Part shown: positions 21,259 to 33,230 of the stretch, in pieces
How positions within the stretch are numbered: position 1 is the first letter of the stretch
Layout of the letters: each line of letters opens with the position of its first letter
DNA from: Chrysaora quinquecirrha
Lineage: Eukaryota > Cnidaria > Scyphozoa > Semaeostomeae > Pelagiidae
DNA: 64,000 nucleotides
NCBI GenBank assembly: GCA_014526335.1
Contig: JACTAT010000226.1
Span: 91,791 to 155,790 of the forward strand
Reading direction: 5' to 3'
The notes under the pieces: model-generated
Databases searched by the model: none
What the model was told of the DNA's origin: nothing
Seen by the model: the letters and a program-made list of their open reading frames with translations, nothing else
Translations under genes and position numbers: made by a program

Positions 21259-24200
21259 ATGCCAATTCCTTGGGACAATACAATTGCACGTAATTATTGG
21301 GCTACTCGACACTTTCACGTCCTCAACTACGGTACAAATTCAAAAACTAGAATTGAAAAAAATTTGCAAGCATTGACAGCGCGGAAAAAAACAACAAATG
21401 ACGGGATCAGCAGCTATAAGTGTACGTATAATACAATCACACCATCCTCTGAGCATGTCATAACCATAAGTACTGCTTTGAAGTGTTGGGCAGAGACACT
21501 TTCATGGAGCTTCTGCAGCAAATGCTCTAGTCTCATGTTTGAAAAACTTCTTCCTAGCTTCTCTGCAGGAAAGAAATGTTCTTCTTCAAATGTCTGTCAA
21601 TGCACTTTGGGAAAGTACATTGTCCCTACATTAAGTGAAATACCGCAACAGCTAAAACCATTGCAATTGCAACATATTCTTGCATTGCGCCCTTTCGACA
21701 TTGATTACGGAAAGTATGAGCGCATGAAACATGGCTATCGCAAGAAAACAGCGTTACTTAAATTGACATGCTCAAAGGATTCTCCACAGGAAAAAATATC
21801 CGCCATGGAGAATACGAACGACAGACAAACATGTCAAACCGCCTATGACTATTTAATAGCGTCACACAAATCCTCCTACAAAACTTATGTTGACAAACGC
21901 CAAGAATATATGGACAACAATAATGAGCCAGACCCATTCTCTGTATACTCCTGGGAAGGGATAGAATGCGCACTTTGGCCACATCTGTACCCCTATACGT
22001 CTTGGTGTGACACATTACACGACGGAAAAGAGAGTAGAAAGAGCAGCAAAGTATCATTTCTTGTCAAATGCTTCTCCTCCATTGTTGATTATTCAAATAC
22101 CTTCGAACTTCTACAATTCATTTTCGAGAGATGGATTTATAAAACAGTCACGGGTGCAATAAACTCAAGCCGTTATTTCTCGAACAGCGTGAAAACAATG
22201 TCAGCTTTTCAAGCATTAGATGATAAACCCTTCGCATCTGGGTACTGGCAATGGCAGCATCGTTATCTAATGGATGCTGTCCGCCAATTTGGCTATCCGT
22301 CCATTTTTTTTAACTATTAGTCCATCAGAGTGGTCCTTTCCTCTTCCAATGTGGCTACAAGATATCGCTAGAGACACAGGCTATGGCCCCACATCCCTCC
22401 CCTTTTATGAGTCAATTCATTACCTGCATGTCCTAGAGCAAATAGTTCGTGGTTACCTCTGTGGCTCCAATGATAGTAACTGGAGAAACCATGTATTCAA
22501 TTACAATAGAAAACAAAAAACATCAAACGTCCTTACTTACTTTTATAGATTCGAATTTCAAAAAAGAGGGGCACTGTTCACTTGCATCTCCTTGTTTGGC
22601 TTAAAAATCCTGCTCACATTCAGCTACCTAGATTACGTGCTGACTTACCAACTGATAATGCTGAACTTCGATACTTTGTTGACAAGCTACAGAAATCAAC
22701 AAAGTCCTCACTACCAATAAATGATGGACCCACAGTTGTTGACAAGACGGACACATGCAAATCCATACGTTTCTGTCATCCTGCAAATGCGTATGCGGTC
22801 TCTTTGCGGGCATACATAGACACTGTTCTTCCAGCTCTCCAATGCCATATGGATGTGCAGACCAGTGATGGTCACGGTATGCTATTGAAATATGTATCTG
22901 CATACGTATCCAAATCTCATGAGTCATATCATAAAGACATATTCTATACACCTGACATTTGTCCTTCAACAGCAGCAATAAAATATTCCCTTTCCTTAGA
23001 TATATGTGAACCAGAGATGTGGGTAAATCTGTCATCTAAGAAAATTTCATGGACTAATTCAACAAGAAAAAAATTCACCATTCCCACCTGTGACAATGTA
23101 CGTGACAATGCTACTGTCAGTAAATACTATAGCAGACCTTCCACATATGACTCCTTGCCTTTAATAGAGTGGTTACGTCTTGTTGATGAAAGTAAGAATC
23201 CCCCAGTACCCTACAAGGGGAAGTCTCCCGTCCTTGTTGGAGTACGACATTTGTCCTTCTTTAATCCTGAATACTTCTTCCAATTTCTTCTTCTAAATTT
23301 CCCACATCGACAGCTGCACACCATTCTACCCAATAATGCTGATGACATACCTCCAGCCATACGTTATTTTAACACTGCTGCATCATGCATGCCTCAATTT
23401 TTTGCAAACTCCCAGAAATTTGAAGACATAATTATACATGAGGGTCATAAATCTTATTACATTGATACAATCATTGCATATATTAATAGTCTCATTGACA
23501 TGAATAATCTGTATCGCCGTCAGCTACTTCCATCATCCAACCCAATACATCCAGATACACATAACAATGCACCAACACTATCTGGTAATCAGCGAGTTCT
23601 GTTCACAATGTTCACTGACATGCTAAAGCAGAGAGACAATTTCCATCATCAAATTCCCTGCAAACCTTCAGATGTTGATTGGCGCAAGTTCATACTTGTG
23701 CTTGGGAAACCAGGTACTGGAAAAACATTCACAATTCACCAATGCATCGATTATTGCCGCAAAAATAACATCCCTGCCTGTGTAGGATTGCCAACAGGCA
23801 CACTTGCATGTACATACAGAGAGAGATTCGATGACACTGTTCACTGTGACACTGTCCATAGCCTCTTTCTGTATAGACAAGACTGTGAGGACGAAAATCA
23901 ATTTAACTACATGCTCTCATTATATGATGTCATTTTCATTGATGAAGTGTCACAAATCAGCACTAACATCTTCCATCACATCATTCAATCTTTACATAAG
24001 GTACCACAGCGTCCCATCCTTATCCTCTCCGGTGATTTTGCTCAGCAGCAGCCAATTGCAACTGTCGATGGACTCACGACGCAAGTCAGTAATATTACCA
24101 CCTGCTCACACTGCATGAATCAGGTTTCCGTCATTCGTCTCACAGAGCAGCACAGAACACAATGCAATGACTTGTTGCCTTTTCTAAACCATATCCGTTA

Positions 24201-24816
24201 TTTCAAACCATCTCAAGACATGCTTGACAACCTTTTACACCAAAGAGTTTTGTGTGACAACGACCCCTCTGATGCCGATGTCTATGAGGCACTCTCCTCA
24301 CATCCTGATGCTGTAGTTCTCACAGTATCGAGACGAGCTGCGAGACATATCAATAACATCATCATTGAGCGATCATTCCCGGGTAAACCACTAGCGCTTG
24401 TTGTCATGGACGATGGCACCCTTACACCTCTTCACAAGGGTATGCGGCTGATTCTCACATACAATGTCAATAAAAACATCGGTTTTGTCAATGGACAGTT
24501 TGTTACAGTCATTACTACGGAGAATAATACAATTTTAGTAAAACATCCAAAAGGCCACATCATCTCTCTTTTTCCCATTACACGGAAGCATGAACAAGAA
24601 TATGCAACATCATTTCCCTGTCTTCCAGGGTATGCCACAACTATCACCAAAGTTCAAGGACAGACATTGCCAGAAATTGTTATATGGCTAGACACTGCCA
24701 CAACTCCAGAAGGCACAGCATACGTCGCGTTCTCCAGGGCAAAAACATTGCAACAAGTTTACCTGTTGCAACGTGTTGCTACACATCAGTTTTCACCATC
24801 TAAAAATAAACTTTGA
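21259..24816 (+). pseudogene. Helitron Rep/helicase (RepHel), two frameshifts
   Basis: Three overlapping frames (21259-22320, about 22308-22576 and 22579-24816) together give one RepHel-like protein. The N-terminal part has a zinc-type FCSKC and the family segments WPHLYPYTSWCD and SGYWQW. The frame shifts by one base at the T8/AA run at 22304-22313. It shifts back at two extra bases (22577-22578) immediately before the HUH motif HLHLLVW. The paired tyrosines follow in KYVSAYVSK (near 22891). The helicase is PIF1-type: Walker A GKPGTGKT (23704-23727), Walker B FIDEVSQ, SGDFAQQQPI, EQHRT, VNGQFV, TKVQGQTLP and YVAFSRAK. In intact Helitrons this enzyme nicks, unwinds and transfers a single strand by rolling circle. 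The helicase part is open for 744 codons to TGA, so decay is recent. Either frameshift could be a sequencing error; the exact 2-base insertion at the active site argues for real damage. Confidence 0.85.
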
Positions 24817-24962
24817 AATACATACAACATTATAATCTACTTCCCGAAAAACATATAAGTCACCGATATCAACACAAGTATTAATATAATGCCCAAATAC
24901 TTCATAAAATTGAATAACAACGATAATTTTTTTTCACCACTCTCTTTCTTACTCTTTTGCAG

Positions 24963-25928
24963 ATGAGCAAACAACTTCATGCCAAAAGCAAAGGGGTCAG
25001 CTACTTTGCCCATTTCCCGAAAAATTACCTAACTCCATATGGTAGAATGAAGCACGTGGACCAGGAGACTATCTTCAAAAGGCTACGTCCTGAATGTTGC
25101 GAATGGCTTCGCAGGCCAGCAACAGCATGCTCAGAACTCTATTCCACACTAGACGAAAATATAACGATGCTGGACACTCGCGATTCATTTATCAAGAAAA
25201 ATTGCATAGCAGAGTTGAAAGAATCATTGTCGCCCATTGTAGACATCCTACAAAAGTTCCATTGCGATTATAATGGAAGAGTTGAAACAAGTGACGCCAA
25301 GAAGCTTGTGAAGAAAATACTACACTTAACCTCATCAGAGGTTAAGAAAATACACGAGGCTGTTGAGGTGGGTGGCGCGTTATATACCATTGGGATACAC
25401 ATGCTGGTTGTCCACTCATTGTTCAACAAGCCAAGTCGATATGCTGACTGTATGTCGTTTGCTCCGCAGCCTGACCCCAAATTTAAAAAAACAAAAGATT
25501 TGAAAGACCTTTTGCCTCTTCTGTTTGTACCAAAAAAGCACGACATGGAATCAGATCAAAATGAAAGTGACACAGAGAAACTGTTAAAGATGTTAGACTC
25601 GGACGATGAGCAAGAAGAAGAGAAGAAAAAGAGCAAAAAAGGTTGCAAGAAAAGAAAAATTCTTTCTTCAGACAGTGAAGACAATGCGGAAGAAGAAAAC
25701 AAAAAAAACAACAACAAACGTAAAGCCACTAAAAATAAAAAGTCCACATCATCAGATGAAGACGAGAAACCAAAGAAGAAAGAGGAGAATCCAAAGAGAA
25801 AACGTTCGGCTACATCCTAAAAGGAAGACGACGAACATTCACAGAACAACAACAAGTCAGAAAAATCAAAAAAAAAAAAGAAAATGAAAACCCAGGAATC
25901 AAAATCGGAAGACAAAATAGACAAATGA
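24963..25928 (+). CDS. Unrecognised Helitron-associated basic/acidic-tailed protein
   Basis: The ATG at 24963 follows a strong acceptor (a C/T tract ending in TTTTGCAG), so an upstream non-coding or short coding exon is likely. The first 180 residues form a mixed alpha-helical domain (SKGVSYFAHFPKNYLTPYGR, RPECCEWLRRP, VGGALYTIGIHMLVVHSLF) of no family I recognise. From about residue 190 the protein is low-complexity, alternating Glu/Asp and Lys runs (DSDDEQEEEKKKSKKG, SSDEDEKPKKKEE). A TAA at 25818-25820 ends the annotated frame, but the same composition continues in frame to a TGA at 25926-25928 (KEDDEHSQ, KSKKKKK). The TAA is therefore probably a premature stop. It lies 147 bp downstream of the RepHel stop on the same strand and in the same AT-rich block, so I infer it belongs to the element. 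It could be a DNA-binding or chromatin-interacting accessory. Confidence 0.55.
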
Positions 25929-26227
25929 TTCTACAACAAACGCATAATACATAACATATAACAAATGTCTCTTGTATCAATTTAACATTTATACTTCTTT
26001 AATAACATTCTTTTCTCTTTTCATCATTAATTGTTAAAGTAAGTAATTATGCATTATACCATATACTTCTTACATTTGTTAAAGGGTTTTCAATTATTCT
26101 TCATATTTCCATAATACTATATTAAGTTCTAAGTTGCTGTTACAATATTTATCTTTGTCTACCATCAAATTTCCTCCAACATCAAATTCACTATGAAATT
26201 TATAACAGCCACGATTGATACATGGAT
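25929..26227. other. Helitron 3' flank, no gene
   Basis: AT-rich sequence of the same character as the Helitron leader. It runs up to the broken HECT exon on the minus strand. The element's 3' end must lie here, but no clear hairpin plus CTRR terminus could be fixed by eye. Confidence 0.4.
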
Positions 26228-29200
26228 TTATTTGGGTGGGAGGTTGGGATTTAAAAACTTGAATATTAAGACTATTCTCAGATGGCCGAGTCGAAGTGAA
26301 CTGCTCTTCATAACCGGTAGCAACATGTGTTCGTGACCCTCAAACAGGCCAACTTCGGCACTGGCAACAGTGTTCGCCAAAATTTGAAAGAACTCTTTAC
26401 GGGGCCCACCAGCATCGATGCCTTCTTCTCCCAGAAACGTTATCCTAAAAGGTCGTGTTTGATCACATTCACGCTTGTAGAATCCAAATGCCATTTGCCA
26501 TAAGTTTTCTCGATGTATATTCAGAAATTGTGGTGCGCCGTTAAGTTTGTTTTCAAAGTACTCTTCAATGTCGAATTCTCTTGGACCTAAAACGATGTGA
26601 TAAATTATTAAAATGCTGTTTCTAAATTTACGATTTCATTTGGCTTCATGGACTAAGAACGATAAATGACTGCCAATTTACTCTTAGGTTCCTAATTGCC
26701 GCCCTCCGCTAATAAATTTTTCAAAATTTTCCAACCCCTACCCTTATAAGGCCCCCGCTTATTAAGATTTGCACTGATATTGATTTCGATATATTTCTTT
26801 TTGTGTGTGAGACTAGTACACTCATTATTTTGTTTGAGCTTTGTATTTCCTTAGCTTAAAAGTACTATAAGGCCCGTTCACATTGCGTTACAGCAGTTTC
26901 GATAGTTTGTGAGGCAAATTCCGACACATGTTTATTTCGAACCCCCGTCATTTATATTCTGAATAAAGTTCTAGCCCCCTGCCTACTTCAAACCCCCCAG
27001 CAATTATGCACCTAAGAGTATATCTTCAAAAATCTCGTCTTCTAGTTACGGGCTATTTACCCACGACAGAAGGTTGAAATGTAACCAGTCAAGTCTGGTG
27101 TGTTCATAGTCGCTCCGTCTCTCTGCGTATCTCTGTCTAAACCTTAAAACAGTTTAACCGCCAACGGCAATGCCAGCCGCCCCATTCTCAAATGCCTTAC
27201 ATAGTAGTATGCAAGATTTTGGTACTCGTGTGATACAAGTCTAAAAACCTCATGCAGTTACTCAAAAGTCTGCCGGCTCCGGTGGTCGTGTGACTAGCAC
27301 TTGTGCTTCTCACGCAATATACCCCGGATGGATTCTCACACATGTCACTGATGAAGTCCAATATACAAAAACGAAACGCGTCTGGCATTAGATAATAGGG
27401 CGGCTGGTGAAATTATTTTATGTAATTATGTTACATGATATCATATTATTATATATATACTACATGTATATATGCATGATATAACATAATTTTGTAGATT
27501 ACATTGAAATCTATATAAATATTCATAGCTATAATCTACAACATAACATACCTGTGTGAGATGATTCTATGCTTTCACTGGGCAGTAACAGGTCAACGGC
27601 AGACGCAAACGATGTGCTGTTAGACATGGCATTCTGTAAGTTTTCAATAGGTGTAGTTGGGAACATTTCTTCAAGTGCACGGATAGACAGCTCCTGATCC
27701 TGCGTATGACCAGTTTCCTGCAAGAAATCTTAACAAATTATTCTTCACGGTTAAGTTCAAATTTACGAACTACAAAATTTTTGTATGAAATTGCACGTGA
27801 TAATTTTCATGGCACATGAATTGAAATTCAGTTATCGCATAGCCTTTTTCAATTGTTTTGATATTCACATTGATTCCTGTCCAGTCTTGTTGCTAAATGT
27901 GACGCATCTCACGGTTAAAAATGGAAAACATCTTAACTCCAAAACATTAGTTTATTAATATCACATGCCTTTAAGATAAAGGGCGTGTTCTTCTGAACCT
28001 CAAAAACCTTCCGAATTTCGAAACCAGGAAGCTTATAAAAACAGACTCCATGATTTTCAAAAATACAGGAGTTCTGAAAATCTGATACCTTTCCAATGTT
28101 TGTTCTAAAAAACGAGTCAACTTTCGGCTGAAAATTCTTGCTGACCTTGTCCCCAGATCCATTCGTTGAATATCTACAGGCAACCGGTGAAATTGTAGTC
28201 TCATTCGAACTTCATCCCAAAAATCTCTCGACAGTTTTGGAAACCTTCTACTTTTTGTGGGGAAGAAATTGCGGTAAGATCATTGCCCCAAGTGGGATTC
28301 CAGCGACCGGGGTACTTCAGTATAAATTCGTGACGGGGTAGCGCTGCAAGGATTTCCGTTACGACCCAATGCCAAAATTTTGTTCAGATATTGATACCCT
28401 ATCCCAGAATTTAGGTCCAACGTTGTAAATCTTTGCTCGCCTTCTCCAGGGCCACGCGGCGTTTGCAAAATGCAAATTGCAGAGCCATTTGCTTAGGCCG
28501 GGCACAACCATCGAGTCTCAGCAAGAGGCGCAGTCGAAGGTAATGATTCGAACTTCAACGAATTTCGATTTTTCAAAACCCATTACCAGAAATTTTATTA
28601 TACCAATCCCAGAAAATTTAAAGTGAAAGTATACCTCAATCACAGAAATTTCCCAACGAAAATGTACCTCAATCCCAGAATTTTCAGCTCAAAAACTACC
28701 CAAAACTGGCGCACATCCCCGTCTGACCTGATAGTGAAGTACCCCCTCAGGGTCCAGCGATCAGCGTTCACAAGATTAAATAAAGTAAACAATGTTCTAA
28801 AACAGCACACGATATAGCTACAACGTTCCTCAATAACCCAACGCCACGTCTCTACTCTATCCCTCTAGTTCCAAGTCTATCTTAGTCACAATGAAACAAA
28901 AGTAAATGTTACGTAACTCGTTCACATTATAAAGATTTTGTAAAGTCCATGAATAGAATGTGCAACTACATACGTGTAAATCAATTGATCCCTCTGCATC
29001 AAGACTCGCCTCTTCTCTTTGCGATATTGCCGAATCATGTCCATTTCTTTGATGTTCACCTTGTCTCTCGATTGGAAAGTATCGTAATAGATTTCCACTG
29101 AAAATAGAATCAATCGAGTTGGACAGATGATAAGAAATCCAAATCCATTTCCAAATGGTAGCCGAATGCTAGCCCAATGGTTGCGCGATCCCTGAGTTGA

Positions 29201-31324
29201 TGCATTAGCTAAATGCCATGAAGGTACACGAAAAACGTCTACACGTATTTCTTTATAAGAAACCCTTTATAAGAAACCCAGACTCTCAATGGTGAAAAGT
29301 TTAAGAAACTCAAGTGCTGGAAATTTTTTACCTAGGAAACTTTTTTCTTAGATTTCCAAATATTTTCTTTTATTTTTTGTGTTTCTTCTGCAGTACAGCA
29401 GTTTTGTGACAAATTGACAAACTAGAAAGCCAATAGCACTCAAATATGATTGATAAACGGGTTTGGAACAACATTCGGATAAAATAACAATGTCAACAAT
29501 AGAGATACTCAAGAAACACTTCAGAAACTTTCAGTACTCAAAATCATTAATTTTAAGAAACCTTCAGTACTGGGCCAATGTTTTAGTTTCTTATAAAAAA
29601 TATGCAATATGCGTAGTTTCCTGTTGCAATTTTCGTGTTATTCTTAATTTACTCAATTTACCTTGTTTCCTGCTGTACATGCACCACAGCTAGATGTTCT
29701 TCCATCAAATCTATATCTATCATTTTGAGGCATTGCATGCATTCAACTTTAGGCATCTGAAAAGGAAATTTATCTTATTAACATTGTGGCACAAAATAAT
29801 GAGAAGTTCAGTCCTATGTTGTTGTCTTGACATTGCATATTTTCAGGGGTGCTGGAAGCAGAGCAGGGCCGTAGGGGCAGAAATACAAAAAATTAGGGCA
29901 AAACGATAGGAAAATAAAAGAATTTAGCAATTTTTACGAGGGCAAGGGGGGCAAGGCTCCCCGGGTGCCCCCGTAGTTCCGGTGCCCTTGCATATTTTCT
30001 GATTTATGTATGGATGGGCGTGGTGTGTTAGGGGTGCTTGAGGCGAATGTAGGATAGTTGTAGTGTGTCTAATGGTTGATAATCTACGACTGTTGTTTTG
30101 AGTCTAGACATGAATCCTTAAATCCGAAAACAGTAACAACATCAGCAATAACGCACGGGTAGACTCATTACAAAAGTCGTACATTCGCTCCAAGCCCCGA
30201 AATGCGATGCGATTCGAGATGCCACAATAACAACAGCAGCAACAATTTTTTGATTTCACATTTTTTGAATGAGTTGCATTGAGGTGAAGGCAGCGAAAAC
30301 AACTCATGTAAACTACTCATGTAATAAGTCTAACACACGGGCGGTTTCCTTAAAAAGCAAATGAGCGATTGGTTTGTAGGTTGGCCGTTAAGGTGGTAGT
30401 GATAGCTGGAGAGGACTCATACGCCCGTGTTGTAGAAAACTTTAAATAACAGTTACTACAGGCCACCCACGATAAATATAGATTAATTATTAGCCTTATC
30501 TCGTTCGAAAATATCCACCTACCTCTCTTGTCACTGTTGATGTTGTCCTTGATGATGTTGTGCTCGGCGCTCTTAGAGGAAGATCTTTTTGCATGGGGCG
30601 CACGTAGCATGTAGCGCTTCTTAAAGGAGTCAAACTTCAAGTAACGTGCTGTGTAGCCGCCAAATGGTATGGCTATCAGCTCTAGCTGTCTGTTCTCACC
30701 AGAACCAGCCCTTCTGCCTGATCTGAGAAGCAAGAAACCCCCTGCTTCACGTAGGGCCTCAAAGGCATCGAAAAGTGTCTCCTCAAAAGCTTTATAGTCT
30801 CCATTTCTTGCAAACGTCACGGTCTTCTCCCCAAGACCTGCTGCCTTCCAACAATCCTTTTCTTGCAAGGTTGGCGTGAATTGAGTGTCTTTATACGGGA
30901 TGACACAAAACTTGTGAGTCCAAGTATTAGCTGCTTGAAAAGGAGAACTCCTCCTCTGTCTAGAGCTTAAGGACGTTGAAGCTCTTCTTCCCCTCCCGAG
31001 CCTATTGAACTGATATGCCTGCCTGCTGTATGGAGCAAAAGCATCATGCAACTCTGCGCTTGCAGACCGTCATACTTCTGTTGCTCTTGACATGAAACCA
31101 GGCAAAATTGAGCCATGATTTTCAGGATTTTCACTGCTTGTGATTCGCAACGGTCCTGGCTCACTTTCTATGCCTTGAGACTGGGCAGATTCAGAGTTGG
31201 CTGAGCTGGATTCATCAGGAATATCTGTATTTGAAGTACTGCTTTCTGAAACAAGCAGCTGCACTGCCTGACTAATCAGTCTAGATGCCTCTAGATATTT
31301 TTCGGAATTCGTTCTATCCGTCAT
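26228..31324 (-). pseudogene. CUE-HECT ubiquitin ligase, truncated in HECT N-lobe
   Basis: Minus-strand exons are 31324-30519, 29097-28974, 27717-27552 and 26586 to about 26228, joined in frame when the first uses the GTGGAT donor. Exon 1 starts with ATG at 31324 and has a Ser/Glu-rich leader, then an in-frame TGA at 31070-31072. The family N-terminal domain follows (WTHKFCVIPYKDT, GLGEKTVTF, GGFLLLRSGRR, GGYTARYL), as seen in G2E3-like proteins of fish and corals. Exon 3 encodes a CUE-type ubiquitin-binding domain (ALEEMFPTTPIENL, then AVDLLL). The last exon is the start of a HECT N-lobe (RITFLGEEGIDAGGPRKEFF). It ends near 26290, where the match is lost at the edge of the Helitron block. 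The catalytic cysteine half is absent, so no active ligase can be made from this locus. Three GT-AG introns are preserved, which excludes a processed copy. Confidence 0.7.
29246..29601. mobile_element. MITE family B, copy 2, in CUE-HECT intron
   Basis: The ends are CTTTATAAGAAACC and GTTTCTTATAAAAA, with internal TTAAGAAACTCAAGTGCTGG and CTTTCAGTACTGGGCC units. Size and motif order match the element at 10746-11099. Both are preceded by ACACGTATTT, which may be part of the terminus. No coding capacity. Confidence 0.65.
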
Positions 31325-31345
31325 CTTGCAGTTTTCACAGAACAC

Positions 31346-31879
31346 GATTCATCCAAGAATGCATCCAGTGTGGGTGTGCAGCTCTCGGAAACATGAACAG
31401 GTATAAGCATGCAATTTCCAGAGTTACTATTAAAAACCGTACAAATTTGGTGAAACTTTTTACAGGGGGGGGGGGGAGTTTGAAATGATTTATGAATTGA
31501 TTATGGACTATGCCCTGACGGATCATGGACTATGACTATGACATTGCTTCACATGGCAAGATTTCATATTTCATTGAATTAGTTTTGCAGGATAGAGAAA
31601 AAAAGAAGCAATCAATTCGGATGAATTAAAGAAATTGTGACGACGAAATTGATTAAAGATTGAAGAAAGTCGATTTTGAGGAAAGTTATTTTAACCCCGT
31701 CAAAAGTATGAAACCATTGAGATGCTGATGTTGTGTGAATCTAAATATTTTAATCCTTCTCAGATTACCGTGGCCACATCATTTCAGCTGAACCGGTTGA
31801 CCCAATGCTCTGTTCTTAGATAACCGCATTCACTTAGCGCTTGACTGAGCATAATTAGTATCACTTAGGGGTTGACTGA
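31346..31879. other. No gene seen
   Basis: A run of 12 G near 31465 and AT-rich DNA. This would be the promoter region of the minus-strand CUE-HECT gene, but no clear promoter element was recognised. Confidence 0.4.
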
Positions 31880-32160
31880 GCACGAACATTGAAAGACATT
31901 TCGAATAGACATTTCGAAAAGACATTTCGAATAGACATTTCGATTAGACAATTTGAATAGACATTTCGAATACACAAACTGTACGGACAAAACGGAACGG
32001 CATTCTGATAGGACATTGTGAAAGATCATTTTGAAAGTGTTATTTGAAAGCACAAACTGAATGGACAAAATGAAAAGTCATTTCGACAAGCAAAATGAAA
32101 AGACGTTTTGATAAGACAATATGAAAAGCCTTCTTCTACAGCAAAGGAATAGGCAAACTG
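31880..32160. repeat. Degenerate minisatellite, 14-15-bp GACATTTCGAATA unit
   Basis: Units such as GACATTTCGAATA, GACATTTCGAAAA and GACAATTTGAATA repeat head to tail, tight at 31890-31970 and decayed to GACAAAATGAAAAG-type units by 32160. Frames inside it are not genes. Confidence 0.7.
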
Positions 32161-32607
32161 AAAGGGTAAAATAAAGGACATTTATGTGAGCAACTTTAAT
32201 TGTCCTTTCAAATTGTCTTTTCATTTTGCCTTTTAGTTCTAATATTCATAATACAGCCAACATGAATTGCTATTCGTTTCAATTGTCATGTGGCCTAAAT
32301 TTCAAAATGATTTCATTGTCAAAGATAGTATTAAAGAAAAGGTTACCATGCCAGGCAGGAAACTAAACTGAATCTGAAAAATTAGTAATCGCTTTGTTTC
32401 CATTGCCATCTCCTATCTTCCTGGATCTATCTATCTCCGTGATCTCAGCGTTCCTGTCTGCAGTGCCGCCATTGCTCAAATTTTGTCATGTTACGGAAAG
32501 AACGCATCTTTGAGAAAATTCACTGGTGCGCATGGCACTTGGCCCCTCGCCCGAGAATTCCGTCGTTTCGAAGACTTACCTCCTCTCATCTCCCCAACAA
32601 GAATTGT

Positions 32608-33230
32608 ATTTCAATAAATTGTAGACTAAAACCCTTCACAATTCAATGTTGAGTATTAGAAAATGTCCAAAGAAACTATGTGTATATTTTCAATTGTCAT
32701 AAATTAAAGACACATTACAATTACTATTTGTTGGTATCAAGCAGAATTTTATTCATTACAATCTTGCCAGTAGTCTTGATTATTTGAGTTTTTAAAAGTG
32801 GGAAGCTTTTTTTAAGGTCATCAGGAGCAGTTGAGAGCTAAAGAGATAAATATCCAGTTACTTTTGAGATGCCGGGTAATTCTTCTAATAAATTGCTGAT
32901 TTCTTTCCTTGCACTGGCAGCACCCTTTCTTTTCTTTGTTTCACTCTAAAACATTGTAGCTTGATATCAAATAATGATATGAATAAGTGTATAAAGTAAC
33001 AAAATCCATGGATAATTTGTGAAATAACTACATAATGGAGTCTTCATCCATACTTTTCTTTATGCTGATAAAAATGAAAGGTAACAAGGTGGCAAAATAA
33101 GATATTTTTTAGATATTTTATAAGATATATTATATACTAAGCTCTTAAAAATTTTTACCTGCAGTCGCCATGGTAGATCACCAACCCCATAATCATATCT
33201 GACTTCTTCACTTGCTTCAATAGGGTACTA
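32608..33230. repeat. Duplicated flank, copy 1 (partner 48383-48984)
   Basis: About 600 bp is nearly identical to 48383-48984, with scattered substitutions and a roughly 23-bp indel near 33110. Both copies abut the same 72-bp satellite at the same base (the GGGTACTAGCG edge). So flank and array edge were copied together. Confidence 0.9.
32724..33227 (-). CDS. Three-exon gene tail, unknown function, copy 1
   Basis: Minus-strand exons 33227-33159, 32945-32862 and 32837-32724 are all in phase 0 with good GT-AG borders and end in TAG. The first encodes YDYGVGDLPWRLQ, the second a basic helix (ETKKRKGAASARKEISNLL), the third DDLKKSFPLLKTQIIKTTGK and the stop. The acceptor of the first exon (GCTAG before TACCC) is formed by the edge of the 72-bp satellite, so the array sits in the intron or gene body just upstream. 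A near-identical copy lies at 48499-48983. The two copies preserve frame and splice sites, which supports a real coding tail. The upstream exons are not identified and no family is recognised. Confidence 0.55.

Larger units (their letters stand above)
19341..26220 (+). mobile_element. Decayed Helitron-type element (approximate limits)
   Basis: A compositionally distinct, very AT-rich block holds a 258-bp direct repeat, a spliced-looking leader, a Rep/helicase gene with two frameshifts and an accessory gene. The left limit is set by the end of the 116-bp array and the right limit by the truncated HECT exon on the other strand at about 26230. I could not identify the expected TC start, CTRR end or 3' hairpin with confidence, so the limits are only estimates. 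Confidence 0.65.

Noticed and set aside
22579..24816. Host PIF1 helicase gene
   Set aside because: The helicase is fused to an HUH Rep with paired tyrosines, which marks a Helitron protein.
27960..28500. Several 60-70-codon frames
   Set aside because: They lie in an intron of the CUE-HECT gene and show neither domains nor consistent splice sites; probably an old degenerate repeat.
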